From assembly GCF_003258365.1 (NCBI RefSeq), contig NZ_QHKM01000005.1, positions 124,001 to 188,000 on the forward strand: a DNA stretch of 64,000 nucleotides. Reading direction: 5' to 3'. The stretch is from Hymenobacter edaphi. GTDB taxonomy: Bacteria; Bacteroidota; Bacteroidia; Cytophagales; Hymenobacteraceae. The notes below the pieces were generated by a model. It did no database searches. It saw only the letters and a program-made list of their open reading frames with translations, and had not been told where the DNA came from. A program made the translations under genes and the position numbers. Positions within the stretch are counted from its first letter, which is position 1. Each line of letters starts with the position of its first letter. Of the stretch, positions 42,994-51,451 are shown piece by piece.

Positions 42994-43818
42994 CTAGCGC
43001 ACGGCTTCGCGGATGCGGGTAAGGCGCTCCAGCAGCTTTTCCAGGCGGTCGAGCTGCAGCATGTTGGCGCCGTCGGATTTGGCGGTGGCGGGCGTGGGGT
43101 GCGTTTCGATGAAGAGGCCATCGGCGCCGGCGGCAATGGCGGCGCTGGCAATGGTCTGGATCATTTCGGGCTTGCCGCCGGTCACGCCGCTGCTCTGGTT
43201 GGGCTGCTGCAAGGAGTGCGTCACATCCATCACCACCGGCACGCCGAAGCTTTGCATGGCCGGAATATTCAGGAAATCGACCACCAGATCGGTGTAGCCG
43301 AAGCTGTTGCCGCGGTCGGTGAGGATAACGTGCGGATTGCCCGACTGCTTGACCTTGTCGACGGCAAAGCCCATGGCCGCGCCCGAGAGGAACTGGCCTT
43401 TCTTGATGTTGACCACCTTGCCGGTTTCAGCGGCGGCTACCAGCAGCTCGGTCTGGCGGCACAGGAAGGCCGGAATCTGCAGCACGTCGACATACTCGGC
43501 GGCCAAGGCGGCTTCGCTCGATTCGTGGATGTCCGTGACGGTGGGCACGCCGATTTCGCGGCCCACTTTCTGCAGAATCTTCAGCGCCGTCTCGTCGCCG
43601 ATGCCAGTGAAGGAGTCGATGCGGGAGCGGTTGGCCTTGCGGTAGGAGCCCTTGAAGACGTAGGGAATCTGCAGGCGGTCGGTGAGGCGGCGCACCTGCT
43701 CGGCAATGCGCAGGGCCATGTCTTCGCCCTCGATGACGCAGGGCCCGGCCATCAAAAAGAACTGACCGGAGTTGGTGTTGCGGAAGTGCGGCAGCGCGGC
43801 GGCGAGGGAATCAAGCAT
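42994..43818 (-). CDS. kdsA: 3-deoxy-8-phosphooctulonate synthase
   Basis: A 274-residue KDO-8-phosphate synthase, which condenses phosphoenolpyruvate with arabinose-5-phosphate to make the sugar linking lipid A to core in lipopolysaccharide. Strong family motifs: LMAGPCVIEGEDMALRIAEQ (split), KGSYRKANRSRIDSFTGIG, TDIHESSEAALAAEYVDVLQ and LTDRGNSFGYTDLVVDFLN. Length is typical. It shows that this organism makes KDO-containing LPS. The gene is alone on its strand; a 100-bp inverted repeat lies directly upstream. Confidence 0.95.
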   Translation of the reverse strand: MLDSLAAALPHFRNTNSGQFFLMAGPCVIEGEDMALRIAEQVRRLTDRLQIPYVFKGSYRKANRSRIDSFTGIGDETALKILQKVGREIGVPTVTDIHESSEAALAAEYVDVLQIPAFLCRQTELLVAAAETGKVVNIKKGQFLSGAAMGFAVDKVKQSGNPHVILTDRGNSFGYTDLVVDFLNIPAMQSFGVPVVMDVTHSLQQPNQSSGVTGGKPEMIQTIASAAIAAGADGLFIETHPTPATAKSDGANMLQLDRLEKLLERLTRIREAVR

Positions 43819-43863
43819 GGGAATCGGGCGCGGTTGGAAGAAGCGCCGGGCAAAGGTCGGGAT

Positions 43864-43964
43864 GTAGCGCGAAGTTTCACTTCGCGTACCGCGGACGATG
43901 ACGTTGGACCGACAGTCGTTCAGACGTGTCGTTCGACGATACGCGAACTGAAAGTTCGCGCTAC
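43864..43964. repeat. inverted repeat GTAGCGCGAAG..CTTCGCGTAC
   Basis: The left end GTAGCGCGAAGTTTCACTTCG is mirrored at the right end by CGAACTGAAAGTTCGCGCTAC (43944-43964). Each end is itself a small hairpin. The right end's CTAC includes the TAG stop codon of the TPMT-like methyltransferase gene. The 50 bp between are not conserved elsewhere in the window. Confidence 0.8.
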
Positions 43965-44557
43965 TTGCGTCGCAGGCTGATGAACAGCTCCCGCCCCTGC
44001 CGCGGCTTGATAGAATTGTGGGCCGCCTCGAAGTGCAGAAACTCGAAATACGGGGCGAACAGCTGGCGGTACTCGTCGCGGGTGCCGCCGAAGGGCGGCC
44101 CGTCGCCGGGGCCCACGGGGCCGTCGAACAGCAGGCCGACCAGCTTGCCGCCGGGGCGCAGCAGCTCGGCGCACTTGCGGGCGTAAGCGGGACGCAACGA
44201 CGGATCGAGGGCGCAAAAAAACGTCTGCTCCACGATGAGGTCGAACGCGCCGGTCAGCTGGAAGAAGTCGGCCTGCAGCAGGTGGGCGGCGGGAAAGCCG
44301 GGGACGCGCTGCTGCAGGGCCAGCAGGGGCTCGGCGGCGAAGTCGGCCACGAACACCTGGGGCCAGCCGGCTTGGTGCAGGTACTCAGCTTCGTAGGCGC
44401 GGCCGGCGCCGGGAATGAGGATGCGGCGCGCATCGGGCGGGCCGAGCTGGGCGAAGTAAGCACGCAGCGGCTCGGTGATGCAGCCGGCGTCCCAGGGGTC
44501 CTGGCCGGTGGCGTAGCGGGCGGCCCAGTAGGCGGCGTCGAAATTGGACTCGGGCAT
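43961..44557 (-). CDS. thiopurine-methyltransferase-family (TPMT-like) methyltransferase
   Basis: A 198-residue SAM-dependent methyltransferase of the TPMT group. FDAAYWAARYATGQDPWDAG matches the family's N-terminal WxxxY...PWd motif; RILIPGAGRAYEAEYL is SAM motif I; VEQTFFCALDPSLRPAYARK is the typical motif III region. Members methylate thiols, selenium, tellurium or halides, but the substrate cannot be set. Its stop codon TAG lies inside the terminal repeat at 43964. Divergent from the coiled-coil gene at 44684. Confidence 0.88.
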   Translation of the reverse strand: MPESNFDAAYWAARYATGQDPWDAGCITEPLRAYFAQLGPPDARRILIPGAGRAYEAEYLHQAGWPQVFVADFAAEPLLALQQRVPGFPAAHLLQADFFQLTGAFDLIVEQTFFCALDPSLRPAYARKCAELLRPGGKLVGLLFDGPVGPGDGPPFGGTRDEYRQLFAPYFEFLHFEAAHNSIKPRQGRELFISLRRK

Positions 44558-44588
44558 AGGGAAAACCGGGCAGCGCGGGGCGCGTAAA

Positions 44589-44619
44589 GTTGCCCGCCTA
44601 ACTTATCCGTGTATTTTTG
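44589..44619 (+). promoter_or_regulatory. promoter of coiled-coil membrane-protein gene
   Basis: TTG at 44590-44592, exactly 19 bp, then TATTTTTG at 44612-44619: an excellent match to TTTG-N19-TAnnTTTG. The predicted start is near 44625, about 59 nt before the ATG at 44684. Confidence 0.78.
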
Positions 44620-44683
44620 GCGTAAAGGTAACGTTGTGGCCGGGCCCCGGTCGGCCCGGCTTCATTCACTTTTCCCCCGCTTT

Positions 44684-45631
44684 ATGGAACAACAACAAGC
44701 TCCCGAACGCCGCAATAACAACCGCTGGCTGCTGCTGGCGGCTCTGGTGCTCGTGCTTGTCGGCATCAACGGCATCCTCTTCTACATGAACCAGCAGAAG
44801 ACGAAGCAGAACGAGCAGCTGGCCGCCGACATCAAGGTGAAAGACACCAAGCTGGAGGAACAGATCAAGCAGTACGAAACCCTGAAGGCCGATTTTGAGC
44901 GCCAAAGCCAGGAGCTGCAGAGCATGGGCCTGGCCAATGACTCGCTGGAATCCAAAATTGCCTCCGTCAACGCCGACCTGCTGAAGCTGCGCTCCTTCCG
45001 CGCCAGCTCCTTCTCGGTGGCCGATCAGAAACGCTTTCAGCAGCGCGCCCAGAACTTCGAGCGGCAGCTGCGCCAGAAAGACGACGAAATCGTGCAGCTG
45101 AAGAAGGATAACGAGATGCTGTTCACCGAAACGCAAACCCTGAAGGAGCGGCAGAACAAGCTCACGGACACCATCGGCACCATTGCGCGCACCAACCAGG
45201 AGCTGAGCGAGAAAGTGGCCATTGCCTCGCGCCTGCGGGCCGACAACATCCGCATCGGCGTCATCAACCGCCGCAACAAGGAGGACGACGACGACAACAA
45301 CGAGTTCAAGGCCAAGAAGGTGGAGAAGATCAAAGTGACCTTCAACCTGGCTCAGAACGACGTGGCCCCCAAGGAAACCAAGCAGATCATGATGCGCCTG
45401 CTCGAGCCCGACGGCGCGGCTCTCTACAACCTGAGCACCGGCGGCGGCACCTTCCTCATCGACGGCAACGAAGCCTTTTACACCGCCAAGCAGGAGCTGG
45501 TGTACGACAACACCCGCCAGGGCGTGCAGTTCGTCTACGCCAAGGGCACCGAATACAAAACCGGCCAGCACACCGTGGAGCTGTACGCCGACGGCTACCT
45601 GATCGGCAAAACCACCTTCACGCTGAAGTAG
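44684..45631 (+). CDS. membrane-anchored coiled-coil protein of unknown function
   Basis: A 315-residue protein from ATG 44684. Basic N-terminus (MEQQQAPERRNNNRW), one membrane helix (about 16-35), then a long coiled coil (about 36-190; LEEQIKQYETLKADFERQ, RQLRQKDDEIVQLKKDNE). An acidic run EDDDDNNEF near 200 is followed by a beta-rich C-terminal domain (about 210-315) with VKVTFNLAQNDVAPKETKQ-type sequence. This architecture is common in Bacteroidota but has no assigned function; a structural or division role is possible. A strong promoter precedes it. Its stop TAG is continuous with ACCACGGATT. Confidence 0.85.
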   Translation: MEQQQAPERRNNNRWLLLAALVLVLVGINGILFYMNQQKTKQNEQLAADIKVKDTKLEEQIKQYETLKADFERQSQELQSMGLANDSLESKIASVNADLLKLRSFRASSFSVADQKRFQQRAQNFERQLRQKDDEIVQLKKDNEMLFTETQTLKERQNKLTDTIGTIARTNQELSEKVAIASRLRADNIRIGVINRRNKEDDDDNNEFKAKKVEKIKVTFNLAQNDVAPKETKQIMMRLLEPDGAALYNLSTGGGTFLIDGNEAFYTAKQELVYDNTRQGVQFVYAKGTEYKTGQHTVELYADGYLIGKTTFTLK

Positions 45632-45672
45632 ACCACGGATTCAGCGGATTTATTCGGATTACACGGATTTCG
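45629..45672. repeat. ACCACGGATT repeat at a stop codon
   Basis: TAGACCACGGATT starts at the stop codon of the coiled-coil gene and continues with two more GGATT-type words (CGGATTTATTCGGATTACAC, then GGATTT). It matches the copy following lepB over the first 13 bases. Confidence 0.8.
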
Positions 45673-45702
45673 TAGGCGAATAAACCGCCAACCACAGCAG
45701 GC

Positions 45703-45740
45703 AAAAAGCCCCGCCGGACTCATCCGGCGGGGCTTTTTAT
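45703..45740. terminator. intrinsic terminator, bidirectional
   Basis: AAAAAGCCCCGCCGGA (45703-45718) pairs perfectly with TCCGGCGGGGCTTTTT (45723-45738), between convergent genes for the coiled-coil protein and cyanophycin synthetase. Confidence 0.88.
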
Positions 45741-45771
45741 TGAAATAGAATTTCGTTGCTGACGCCTGGCT

Positions 45772-45797
45772 CCCCCTCTCCTTTTTCGGAGAGGGGG
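45772..45797. repeat. hairpin CCCCCTCTCC-GGAGAGGGGG
   Basis: Perfect 10-bp inverted repeat, loop TTTTTC, 15 bp after the cphA stop. It resembles widespread intergenic repeats in bacterial genomes; function unknown. Confidence 0.7.
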
Positions 45798-45811
45798 CCG
45801 GGGGGTGAGGG

Positions 45812-48451
45812 CTACGCCGGCTGCCCCTCCCGTACGCGGGCCTCGAAGGCTTCCAGCTTGGCAATGGTAGCTTTGATGTCCTCGGTGAAAATGGTGATGA
45901 CCGAACCTTCCTTGGCCGTTTCGAGCACGTAATCGATGGCATCGGGCTCGTTGTCGATGTAGGTGATGGGCAGGTCGGGCTTGTCCAGCGTGAGGCCCTG
46001 GCGCATGAGGGCTTCAATCTCGGCGGCGGTTTTACCGCGCAGGTCGCGGTCCTGGCGCAGCACCACCTCGTCGAAGATGCGGCCGGCCACCCGGGCGTAG
46101 TCGATGGTGTCCTGGTCGCGCCGGTCGCCGAGGCCCGACACGATGCCGACCTTGTGCGTGGCGGGCGTGGCGTCCATAAACTCGGCGTACTTCTCGATGC
46201 CGTGGGTATTGTGGGCGTAGTCGACCACCACCTCGAAAGTGGGGAAGCGGAAGATGTTCATGCGGCCCGGCGTCTTGGCGGCCGAGGGCACGAAGGTGCG
46301 CAGCGCGGTCTTGATGTCGTCCTTGTCGAAGCCGTAGCAGTAGGCGGCCAGCGACGCGGCCAGGGCGTTTTCGATGTTGAAGCGGGCCCGCCCGCCGAAG
46401 GTAATCGGTAGCTCCACGGCCCGGTCGATGCGCAGCTTGTAGCTGTTGCGGTAGATGCTCAGGTAGCCTTCCTCGTACACCGCGGCTAGGCCGCCGGCCT
46501 CCACGTGCTCCCGGATGCGGGGCGAGTGTTCGTCCATGCTGAAGAGGGCCACGTTGCAGTCCAGCCGCTCGCGCATGGCGTAGGTCAGGTCGTTGTCGGC
46601 GTTGAGCACGGCCCAGCCGCCCTTCCGCACGGTGCGCGGGAGCACGCCCTTCACCTCGGCCATTTCCTCCACGGTGTGGATGTCCTTCAGGCCCAGGTGG
46701 TCGGCGGCCACGTTAGTCACCACGGCCACGTCGCAGGAGTGGAAGCCCAGACCCGAGCGCAGCATGCCGCCGCGGGCGGTTTCGAGCACGGCGAAGTTCA
46801 CCGTCGGGTCTTTCAGCACGAATTCCGCGCTCTGCGCCCCGGTACAGTCACCGCTCTGCAGCTGCCGGCCCTGAATGTAGATGCCCGAGGTAGTGGTGTT
46901 GCCCACTTTGTAACCCTTGGAGGCCACAATGTGCGCCAGCAGCAGCGTGGTGGTGGTTTTGCCGTTGGTGCCCGTCACGGCGAAGATGGGAATGCGCGCC
47001 GTGGCGCCCTGCGGAAACAGCATGTCGACCACCGGGGCGGCCACGTTGCGCGGCAGCCCTTCGGCCGGCGAAATGTGCATGCGGAAGCCTGGGGCGGCAT
47101 TCACCTCGATGACGGCCCCGCGGGTTTCGTTCAGGGGAATGGCAATGTCGGTGGTCAGCACGTCGATGCCGCAGATGTCGAGGCCGATGATGCCGGCCAC
47201 GCGCTCGGCCATGAGCAGGTTGTAGGGGTGAATCAGGTCGGTCACGTCGGTGGCCGTGCCGCCGGTGCTGATGTTGGCCGTGCTCTTCAGGTACAGCTCC
47301 TCCCCGGCCGGCAGCACCGACTTAGGCGTCAGCTCCCGGGCCTTCAGAATCTGCTGGCTGTGCTTGTCGAGCTTGATTTGCGTCAGCACCTTTTCGTGGC
47401 CCACGCCCCGGCGTGGGTCCTTGTTCACCTCGTCGATGAGTTGCTGAATGGTGCTGCTGCCGTCGCCCACGACGCAGGCCGGAGTGCGCTTGGCGGCAGC
47501 CACCAGCTTGCCGTTGATGACGAGCAGGCGGAAGTCGAAGCCCTCGATGAACTGCTCCACGATAACCGCGCGCGAATACACCTGGGCCGCTTTCAGGCCG
47601 GCCTGGGCCTCTTTCCAGTTCTTGATGTTGATGGTGGCGCCCTTGCCGTGGTTGCCGTCGAGGGGCTTGGTCACGATGGGGTAGCCCAGTTCCTCCACCG
47701 CGTCCTTGAGGCCCTCCACCGAGTACACGGTGGTGCCGCGGGGCACGGGCACGCCGGCCGCTTTCAGCATGCGCTTCGTGCGGTTCTTGTTGCCGGCAAT
47801 TTCGACGGCGGCGTGCGAGGTGTTCGACGAGGTGGTGGCCCAGATGCGCTTCTGATTCACCCCGTAGCCCAGCTGAATGATGTTGGAGCCTTCCAGCTGG
47901 ATGTAGGGAATGCAGCGCGAGGCCGCTTCGGCCACGATGCTCCAGGTGCTCGGCCCGAAGAACTCCTCCTCCCGGATTTCGTGCAGCTCGTCGACAATGG
48001 CTTTGAGGTCGTACTTCTCCCGGCGCAGCAGCTTGCTCACCAGCTCCACGGCGGCCTCGGCGGCCACGCGGCCGGCGCGCTCTTCCTGGTACTCAAACAG
48101 CACGATTTCCTGGCCTTCGTCGTAGGCCGGGCGGGTTTTGCCCCAGGTCAGCGGCATGCCGGCCAGGCGCTGCAACTCCAGCGCCACCTGCTGCACCACG
48201 TGGCCCCACGGCTCCCCGTCCGAGAGTTGCTCCAGGGTCAGGGGCGGGTGCTTGGCGTTGTCGCGCGGGTTGAGGCTCCGGGTTTGCTCCAGGCCGGGCA
48301 GCAGCTTGAGCAGACGCGCCGGAAATCCTTTGGCAGCGTTGCTCCAGGTGCCGGCCAGGTCTTCCAGGTCCAGTTTCAGCACGATGAGTTTGCGGTGCTT
48401 AACAGACCAGTAGCTCGGGCCGCGCATGGTGCGCAGGTCAACGATTTTCAT
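45812..48451 (-). CDS. cphA: cyanophycin synthetase
   Basis: An 879-residue CphA, which polymerises aspartate and arginine into cyanophycin, a nitrogen store, using ATP. The ATP-grasp part (about 215-480) has IVTKPLDGNHGKGATINI, VIVEQFIEGFDFRLLVI and IEVNAAPGFRMHIS; the Mur-ligase-like part (about 490-860) starts FAVTGTNGKTTTTLLLAHI and includes MLRSGLGFHSCDVAVVTNVA and DYAHNTHGIEKY. Length is normal for CphA1. No cyanophycinase (cphB) or isoaspartyl dipeptidase gene is next to it, unlike most clusters, so breakdown enzymes must lie elsewhere or be missing. It is flanked by a 700-bp intergenic region on its 5' side. Confidence 0.94.
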   Translation of the reverse strand: MKIVDLRTMRGPSYWSVKHRKLIVLKLDLEDLAGTWSNAAKGFPARLLKLLPGLEQTRSLNPRDNAKHPPLTLEQLSDGEPWGHVVQQVALELQRLAGMPLTWGKTRPAYDEGQEIVLFEYQEERAGRVAAEAAVELVSKLLRREKYDLKAIVDELHEIREEEFFGPSTWSIVAEAASRCIPYIQLEGSNIIQLGYGVNQKRIWATTSSNTSHAAVEIAGNKNRTKRMLKAAGVPVPRGTTVYSVEGLKDAVEELGYPIVTKPLDGNHGKGATINIKNWKEAQAGLKAAQVYSRAVIVEQFIEGFDFRLLVINGKLVAAAKRTPACVVGDGSSTIQQLIDEVNKDPRRGVGHEKVLTQIKLDKHSQQILKARELTPKSVLPAGEELYLKSTANISTGGTATDVTDLIHPYNLLMAERVAGIIGLDICGIDVLTTDIAIPLNETRGAVIEVNAAPGFRMHISPAEGLPRNVAAPVVDMLFPQGATARIPIFAVTGTNGKTTTTLLLAHIVASKGYKVGNTTTSGIYIQGRQLQSGDCTGAQSAEFVLKDPTVNFAVLETARGGMLRSGLGFHSCDVAVVTNVAADHLGLKDIHTVEEMAEVKGVLPRTVRKGGWAVLNADNDLTYAMRERLDCNVALFSMDEHSPRIREHVEAGGLAAVYEEGYLSIYRNSYKLRIDRAVELPITFGGRARFNIENALAASLAAYCYGFDKDDIKTALRTFVPSAAKTPGRMNIFRFPTFEVVVDYAHNTHGIEKYAEFMDATPATHKVGIVSGLGDRRDQDTIDYARVAGRIFDEVVLRQDRDLRGKTAAEIEALMRQGLTLDKPDLPITYIDNEPDAIDYVLETAKEGSVITIFTEDIKATIAKLEAFEARVREGQPA

Positions 48452-48800
48452 ATAAGGAGGTGGTGTTGAGGAAGGGGAGGAAACGAGTGCCCGCTTCTAC
48501 GGGCCGGGTGTGGCGAAGGATATGGCCGAAAGCGGCGTAAAAGGCGTTTTCGGCGGGTTTTGGGGCAAACTAGTCGACCCCGCTTCAAATTAGGCGGTGC
48601 GCGGCAATAAGCCTAATAACTTGGGCGCTTACGGTTGAGCTTGGCGCCCATTCGGCCCGGCCCGGCGGCCGCGGCCGGCCCCAACTCCCTCAAAATATGC
48701 AAAAGCTCCCCTAATTACTGCCAGTTTATCAGGCACTTATCCGGCGCCCGGTTGGTTGTGTACGCAGGGTGCTGAAAAGCACCTTGTTTGGAATAAGGAG

Positions 48801-48834
48801 AAAAGCCGCCGCCCCTTGGGCTGCGGCTTTTTTC
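48801..48834 (+). terminator. orphan terminator-like hairpin
   Basis: AAAAGCCGC (48801-48809) pairs with GCGGCTTTT (48823-48831), with an inner CCC/GGG pairing, followed by a T-run. No gene lies upstream on this strand, since cphA runs the other way. Confidence 0.6.
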
Positions 48835-48947
48835 CGTTCAGGCCCCGAGCACCGCGCCGAAAAAATATTTCAACGCCCGCAATCCAGACCCCAAGCGGGC
48901 TCCGTAAGTCTGAGCGTCCGGCCCAAGCCGGCACGCTAGGTTTGCCC

Positions 48948-48976
48948 AAAGCCCCCGCTCCTTGAGTCGGGGCTTT
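48948..48976 (+). terminator. second orphan hairpin
   Basis: AAAGCCCCC and GGGGCTTT face each other across GCTCCTTGAGTC, ending in TTTATGCG. Like the hairpin at 48801 it is not downstream of a known plus-strand gene. Confidence 0.45.
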
Positions 48977-49149
48977 ATGCGTTTTGGGGCTTTTCCGGTC
49001 GATGGGCTACTCCTACTGGCACGTCAGGCAGAACGGCAGCACCCCAACGCCCCGAACTGAAAAAATTATTTTCGGGCGGGCTGTAACCTTCGCCGCGAAG
49101 GACGGTGTCCACATCCAGAAAGCCACCCCTCCTCCCCCGCTGCTGCACT

Positions 49150-49701
49150 TTGGACACGCTTACGGATAACGCGCTCATGCTCCGGGTCAAGGCCGGGGAA
49201 GTGGACCGGATGGGCCTGCTGTTCGAGCGGTACCACCGCAAGCTGTTCCAATTTCTCTACCACATGCTGGGCCGGGCCGAGGCCAGCGAGGATCTGGTGC
49301 AGACGGTGTTTTACCGCATGCTCAAGTACCGCCACACCTACACCGGGGAGGGCGAATTCCGCAGCTGGATGTACCACCTGGCCCGCAACGTGCTGGCCGA
49401 CCACCTGAAGCAGAACCGCCACGCCAGCCGCCACCACGACGTGGCCCCGCTGGCCGAAACCATCCCCGGCGGCCCCCGGGCCGATGAGCGGCTGCAGCAG
49501 GAGCAGGAAGTGGCCACCCTGCACCGGGCCCTGGCCCGCCTCAGCGCTGACCACCGCGAGGTGCTGCTGCTGAGCCGGTTTCAGGAGCTGAAGTACGCCG
49601 AAATAGCCCGCGTGCTCGACGTATCCGAAGGCGCCGTGAAGGTGCGCGTGCACCGCGCCATGCACGAGCTGAAGGCTATGTATCTGAAAATCGAAAACTG
49701 A
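49150..49701 (+). CDS. ECF-type RNA polymerase sigma factor
   Basis: About 183 residues from TTG 49150 (encoding MDTLTDNALMLRVKAGEV as initiator); an in-frame GTG at 49105 would add 15 residues (Pro/Arg/Cys rich) that look noncoding. Region 2 is GLLFERYHRKLFQFLYHMLG to DLVQTVFYRMLKYR and FRSWMYHLARNVLADHLK; region 4 is VLLLSRFQELKYAEIARVLD with VSEGAVKVRVHRAMHEL. It directs RNA polymerase to stress or envelope promoters. The anti-sigma factor gene follows by 9 bp, and two DUF4097 genes after it. Confidence 0.92.
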   Translation: MDTLTDNALMLRVKAGEVDRMGLLFERYHRKLFQFLYHMLGRAEASEDLVQTVFYRMLKYRHTYTGEGEFRSWMYHLARNVLADHLKQNRHASRHHDVAPLAETIPGGPRADERLQQEQEVATLHRALARLSADHREVLLLSRFQELKYAEIARVLDVSEGAVKVRVHRAMHELKAMYLKIEN

Positions 49702-49710
49702 CGGGAAGCC

Positions 49711-50610
49711 ATGCGTTGCGAACAAGTCCAGGAGCAATTGCTCGATTACCTGCACCACCAGCTCAGTCCGCCCGAGCAACTGGTGCTCGACGCCCACCTC
49801 GCCCACTGCCCCGACTGCCAGGCCGAACTCGAAAGCACCCGGCAGCTGTGGCTGACCTTGGGCCAGCTGCCCACGCCCGAGCCCAGTGAGCAGCTGCGGC
49901 CCAACTTCTACGCCATGCTGGCCGAGTACAAGGAAGCGTCGAAACCATCGGCGGCCCGGATCTGGCTGACGCAGGCCCGGGGCTGGCTGCGGGAGTGGCT
50001 CACGCCGCAGTTTGCGGCCCGGGTGGCCTACAACCTCTGCCTGCTGCTGGTGGGCATTGCCGGCGGCTACTGGCTGGCGCGGCCGCAGCCGGTGGCCCCG
50101 GCCACGGCCAGCCAGCAGGAGCTGGCCCAGCTCACCCGGCAGGTGCAGGACATGCGCCAGGTGCTGCTGCTCTCGCTTATCGAAGCACCTTCGGCCACCG
50201 AGCGGCTGCGGGCGGTGGGCTACACCAAGGAACTCAGCCAGGCCAACCCCCGGGTGGTGGAAGCCCTGCTGAGCACGCTCAACCACGACGACAACGTGAA
50301 CGTGCGCCTGGCCACTCTTGAAGCCCTGGCCCAGCTGGCGCCCAACGAGCCGGCCGTGCGCCAAGGCCTGGTGCGCGCCCTCACCCGGCAGGATTCGCCG
50401 CTGGTGCAGTCGGCCCTGGCCGACGTGATGGTGCAGCTGCAGGAAAAACGCTCGGTGCCGCCGCTGCGCCGCCTGCTGCGCCAGCCCGACCTCAACGAGG
50501 CCGTCAAAGCCAAAATCCAGGAAAGCATCAAGTCCCTTTCTCCCGACGCCCAAACCCATGAAACGTTCTTTCTTGCCCGCCCTGCTCACCCTGCTGAGCT
50601 TAGCATGTAG
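49711..50610 (+). CDS. anti-sigma factor with zinc finger and HEAT-repeat C-terminus
   Basis: A 299-residue membrane protein. The N-terminal zf-HC2 zinc-binding anti-sigma domain shows His and two Cys in HLAHCPDCQAELE (about 30-42), with CEQVQEQLLDYLHHQLSP before. A single membrane helix is at about 106-123 (VAYNLCLLLVGIAGGYWLA). The C-terminal ~150 residues, outside the membrane by this topology, are HEAT-like repeats (VRLATLEALAQLAPNEPAV, QSALADVMVQLQEK). Such repeats are unusual in anti-sigma factors and could sense a partner in the periplasm. It overlaps the next gene by 53 bp. Confidence 0.88.
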   Translation: MRCEQVQEQLLDYLHHQLSPPEQLVLDAHLAHCPDCQAELESTRQLWLTLGQLPTPEPSEQLRPNFYAMLAEYKEASKPSAARIWLTQARGWLREWLTPQFAARVAYNLCLLLVGIAGGYWLARPQPVAPATASQQELAQLTRQVQDMRQVLLLSLIEAPSATERLRAVGYTKELSQANPRVVEALLSTLNHDDNVNVRLATLEALAQLAPNEPAVRQGLVRALTRQDSPLVQSALADVMVQLQEKRSVPPLRRLLRQPDLNEAVKAKIQESIKSLSPDAQTHETFFLARPAHPAELSM

Positions 50611-51451
50611 CACCCAGTGCCAGGCCCAGAGCCGCACCGAAGGCGCCCACCGCGCCGAAGAGAAAATCAGCAAGCAGTTCCGCCTCAGCGCCGACGCGGC
50701 CCGCAGCACCCTGGCCGTGTACAACATCATCGGCTCGGTGACGGTGCAGGGCTACAGCGGCAACGAGGTGCTGGTGGAAGCCACCAAGACCATCAAAGCC
50801 GAATCGGCGCAGACCTTGGAAACCGGTAAGCAGGAAGCCCAGCTCGGCTTTCTGCAGCGCAACGACAGCGTCGTCGTGTACCTGGCCGGGCCTCACGACT
50901 CGCGCCCCAACCGCGGCCACCACCGCAACGAGCAGCGCGAAAAACCCGGCTACACCTTCCAGTTCGACTTCGTCATCAAAGTGCCCGCGGCCATGAACCT
51001 GCACGTGGCCACCGTGACGGACGGCAAGGTGCTGGTGCAAGACGTGAGCGGCGGCAAGCTCGACGCCTACAACGTGAACGGGGCCGTGAGCCTGCAGAAC
51101 GTGCGCGGCACCACCACGGCCCGCACCGTCAACGGCAACGTGGACGCCGTGTACAGCGGCAGCCCGACGGGCCCTTGTTCCTACCACACCATCAACGGGC
51201 AGCTCAACGTGACTTACCCGCGCGACGTGGCCGCCGACGTGCACTTCAAAACCATGCACGGCGAGCTGTACACCGACTTTCCGGAAGCTGAATTACGCCC
51301 CGTGCAGGTCAGCCAGAGCCGGCAGGCCGCGGCCGGCGGCACCAAATACAAACTTTCCAAAGACCGGGTCATGCGCCTGGGCCAGGGCGGCAAGGACTTC
51401 CGCTTCGAAACCCTCAACGGCGACGTGACCATCAAACAGCAACCCCGATGA
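50558..51451 (+). CDS. DUF4097 secreted beta-helix-like protein
   Basis: A 297-residue exported protein (signal peptide MKRSFLPALLTLLSLACS; cleavage near CQAQ). DUF4097 family: LAVYNIIGSVTVQGYSGNEV, a KVPAAMNLHVATVTDGKV segment, then stacked short repeats DAYNVNGAVSLQNVRGTTTA and RTVNGNVDAVYSG typical of a beta-helix or adhesin-like fold. Its start lies 53 bp inside the anti-sigma gene, so the genes are translationally linked. The family is thought to be an effector or sensor partner of ECF/anti-sigma systems; the exact role is unknown. The next gene is a paralogue. Confidence 0.87.
   Translation: MKRSFLPALLTLLSLACSTQCQAQSRTEGAHRAEEKISKQFRLSADAARSTLAVYNIIGSVTVQGYSGNEVLVEATKTIKAESAQTLETGKQEAQLGFLQRNDSVVVYLAGPHDSRPNRGHHRNEQREKPGYTFQFDFVIKVPAAMNLHVATVTDGKVLVQDVSGGKLDAYNVNGAVSLQNVRGTTTARTVNGNVDAVYSGSPTGPCSYHTINGQLNVTYPRDVAADVHFKTMHGELYTDFPEAELRPVQVSQSRQAAAGGTKYKLSKDRVMRLGQGGKDFRFETLNGDVTIKQQPR

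Larger units (their letters stand above)
48452..49149. other. 698-bp intergenic region with orphan terminators
   Basis: Lies between divergent cphA and the ECF sigma factor gene. AT-rich compared with its surroundings from about 48590 to 48800. It contains two plus-strand terminator-like hairpins (48801-48834, 48948-48976) but no supported ORF; a 69-codon frame at 48756-48965 has no family resemblance. The hairpins suggest that one or two short RNAs may be made here. Confidence 0.5.

Noticed and set aside
46505-48469. Long open frame opposite cyanophycin synthetase
   Set aside because: It is antisense to a well-supported gene, has His/Ala/Gly/Val low-complexity composition and no family features; such frames are common in GC-rich DNA.
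48756-48965. 69-codon frame between cphA and the sigma factor
   Set aside because: It spans a terminator-like hairpin and has Arg/Pro-rich, family-free sequence.
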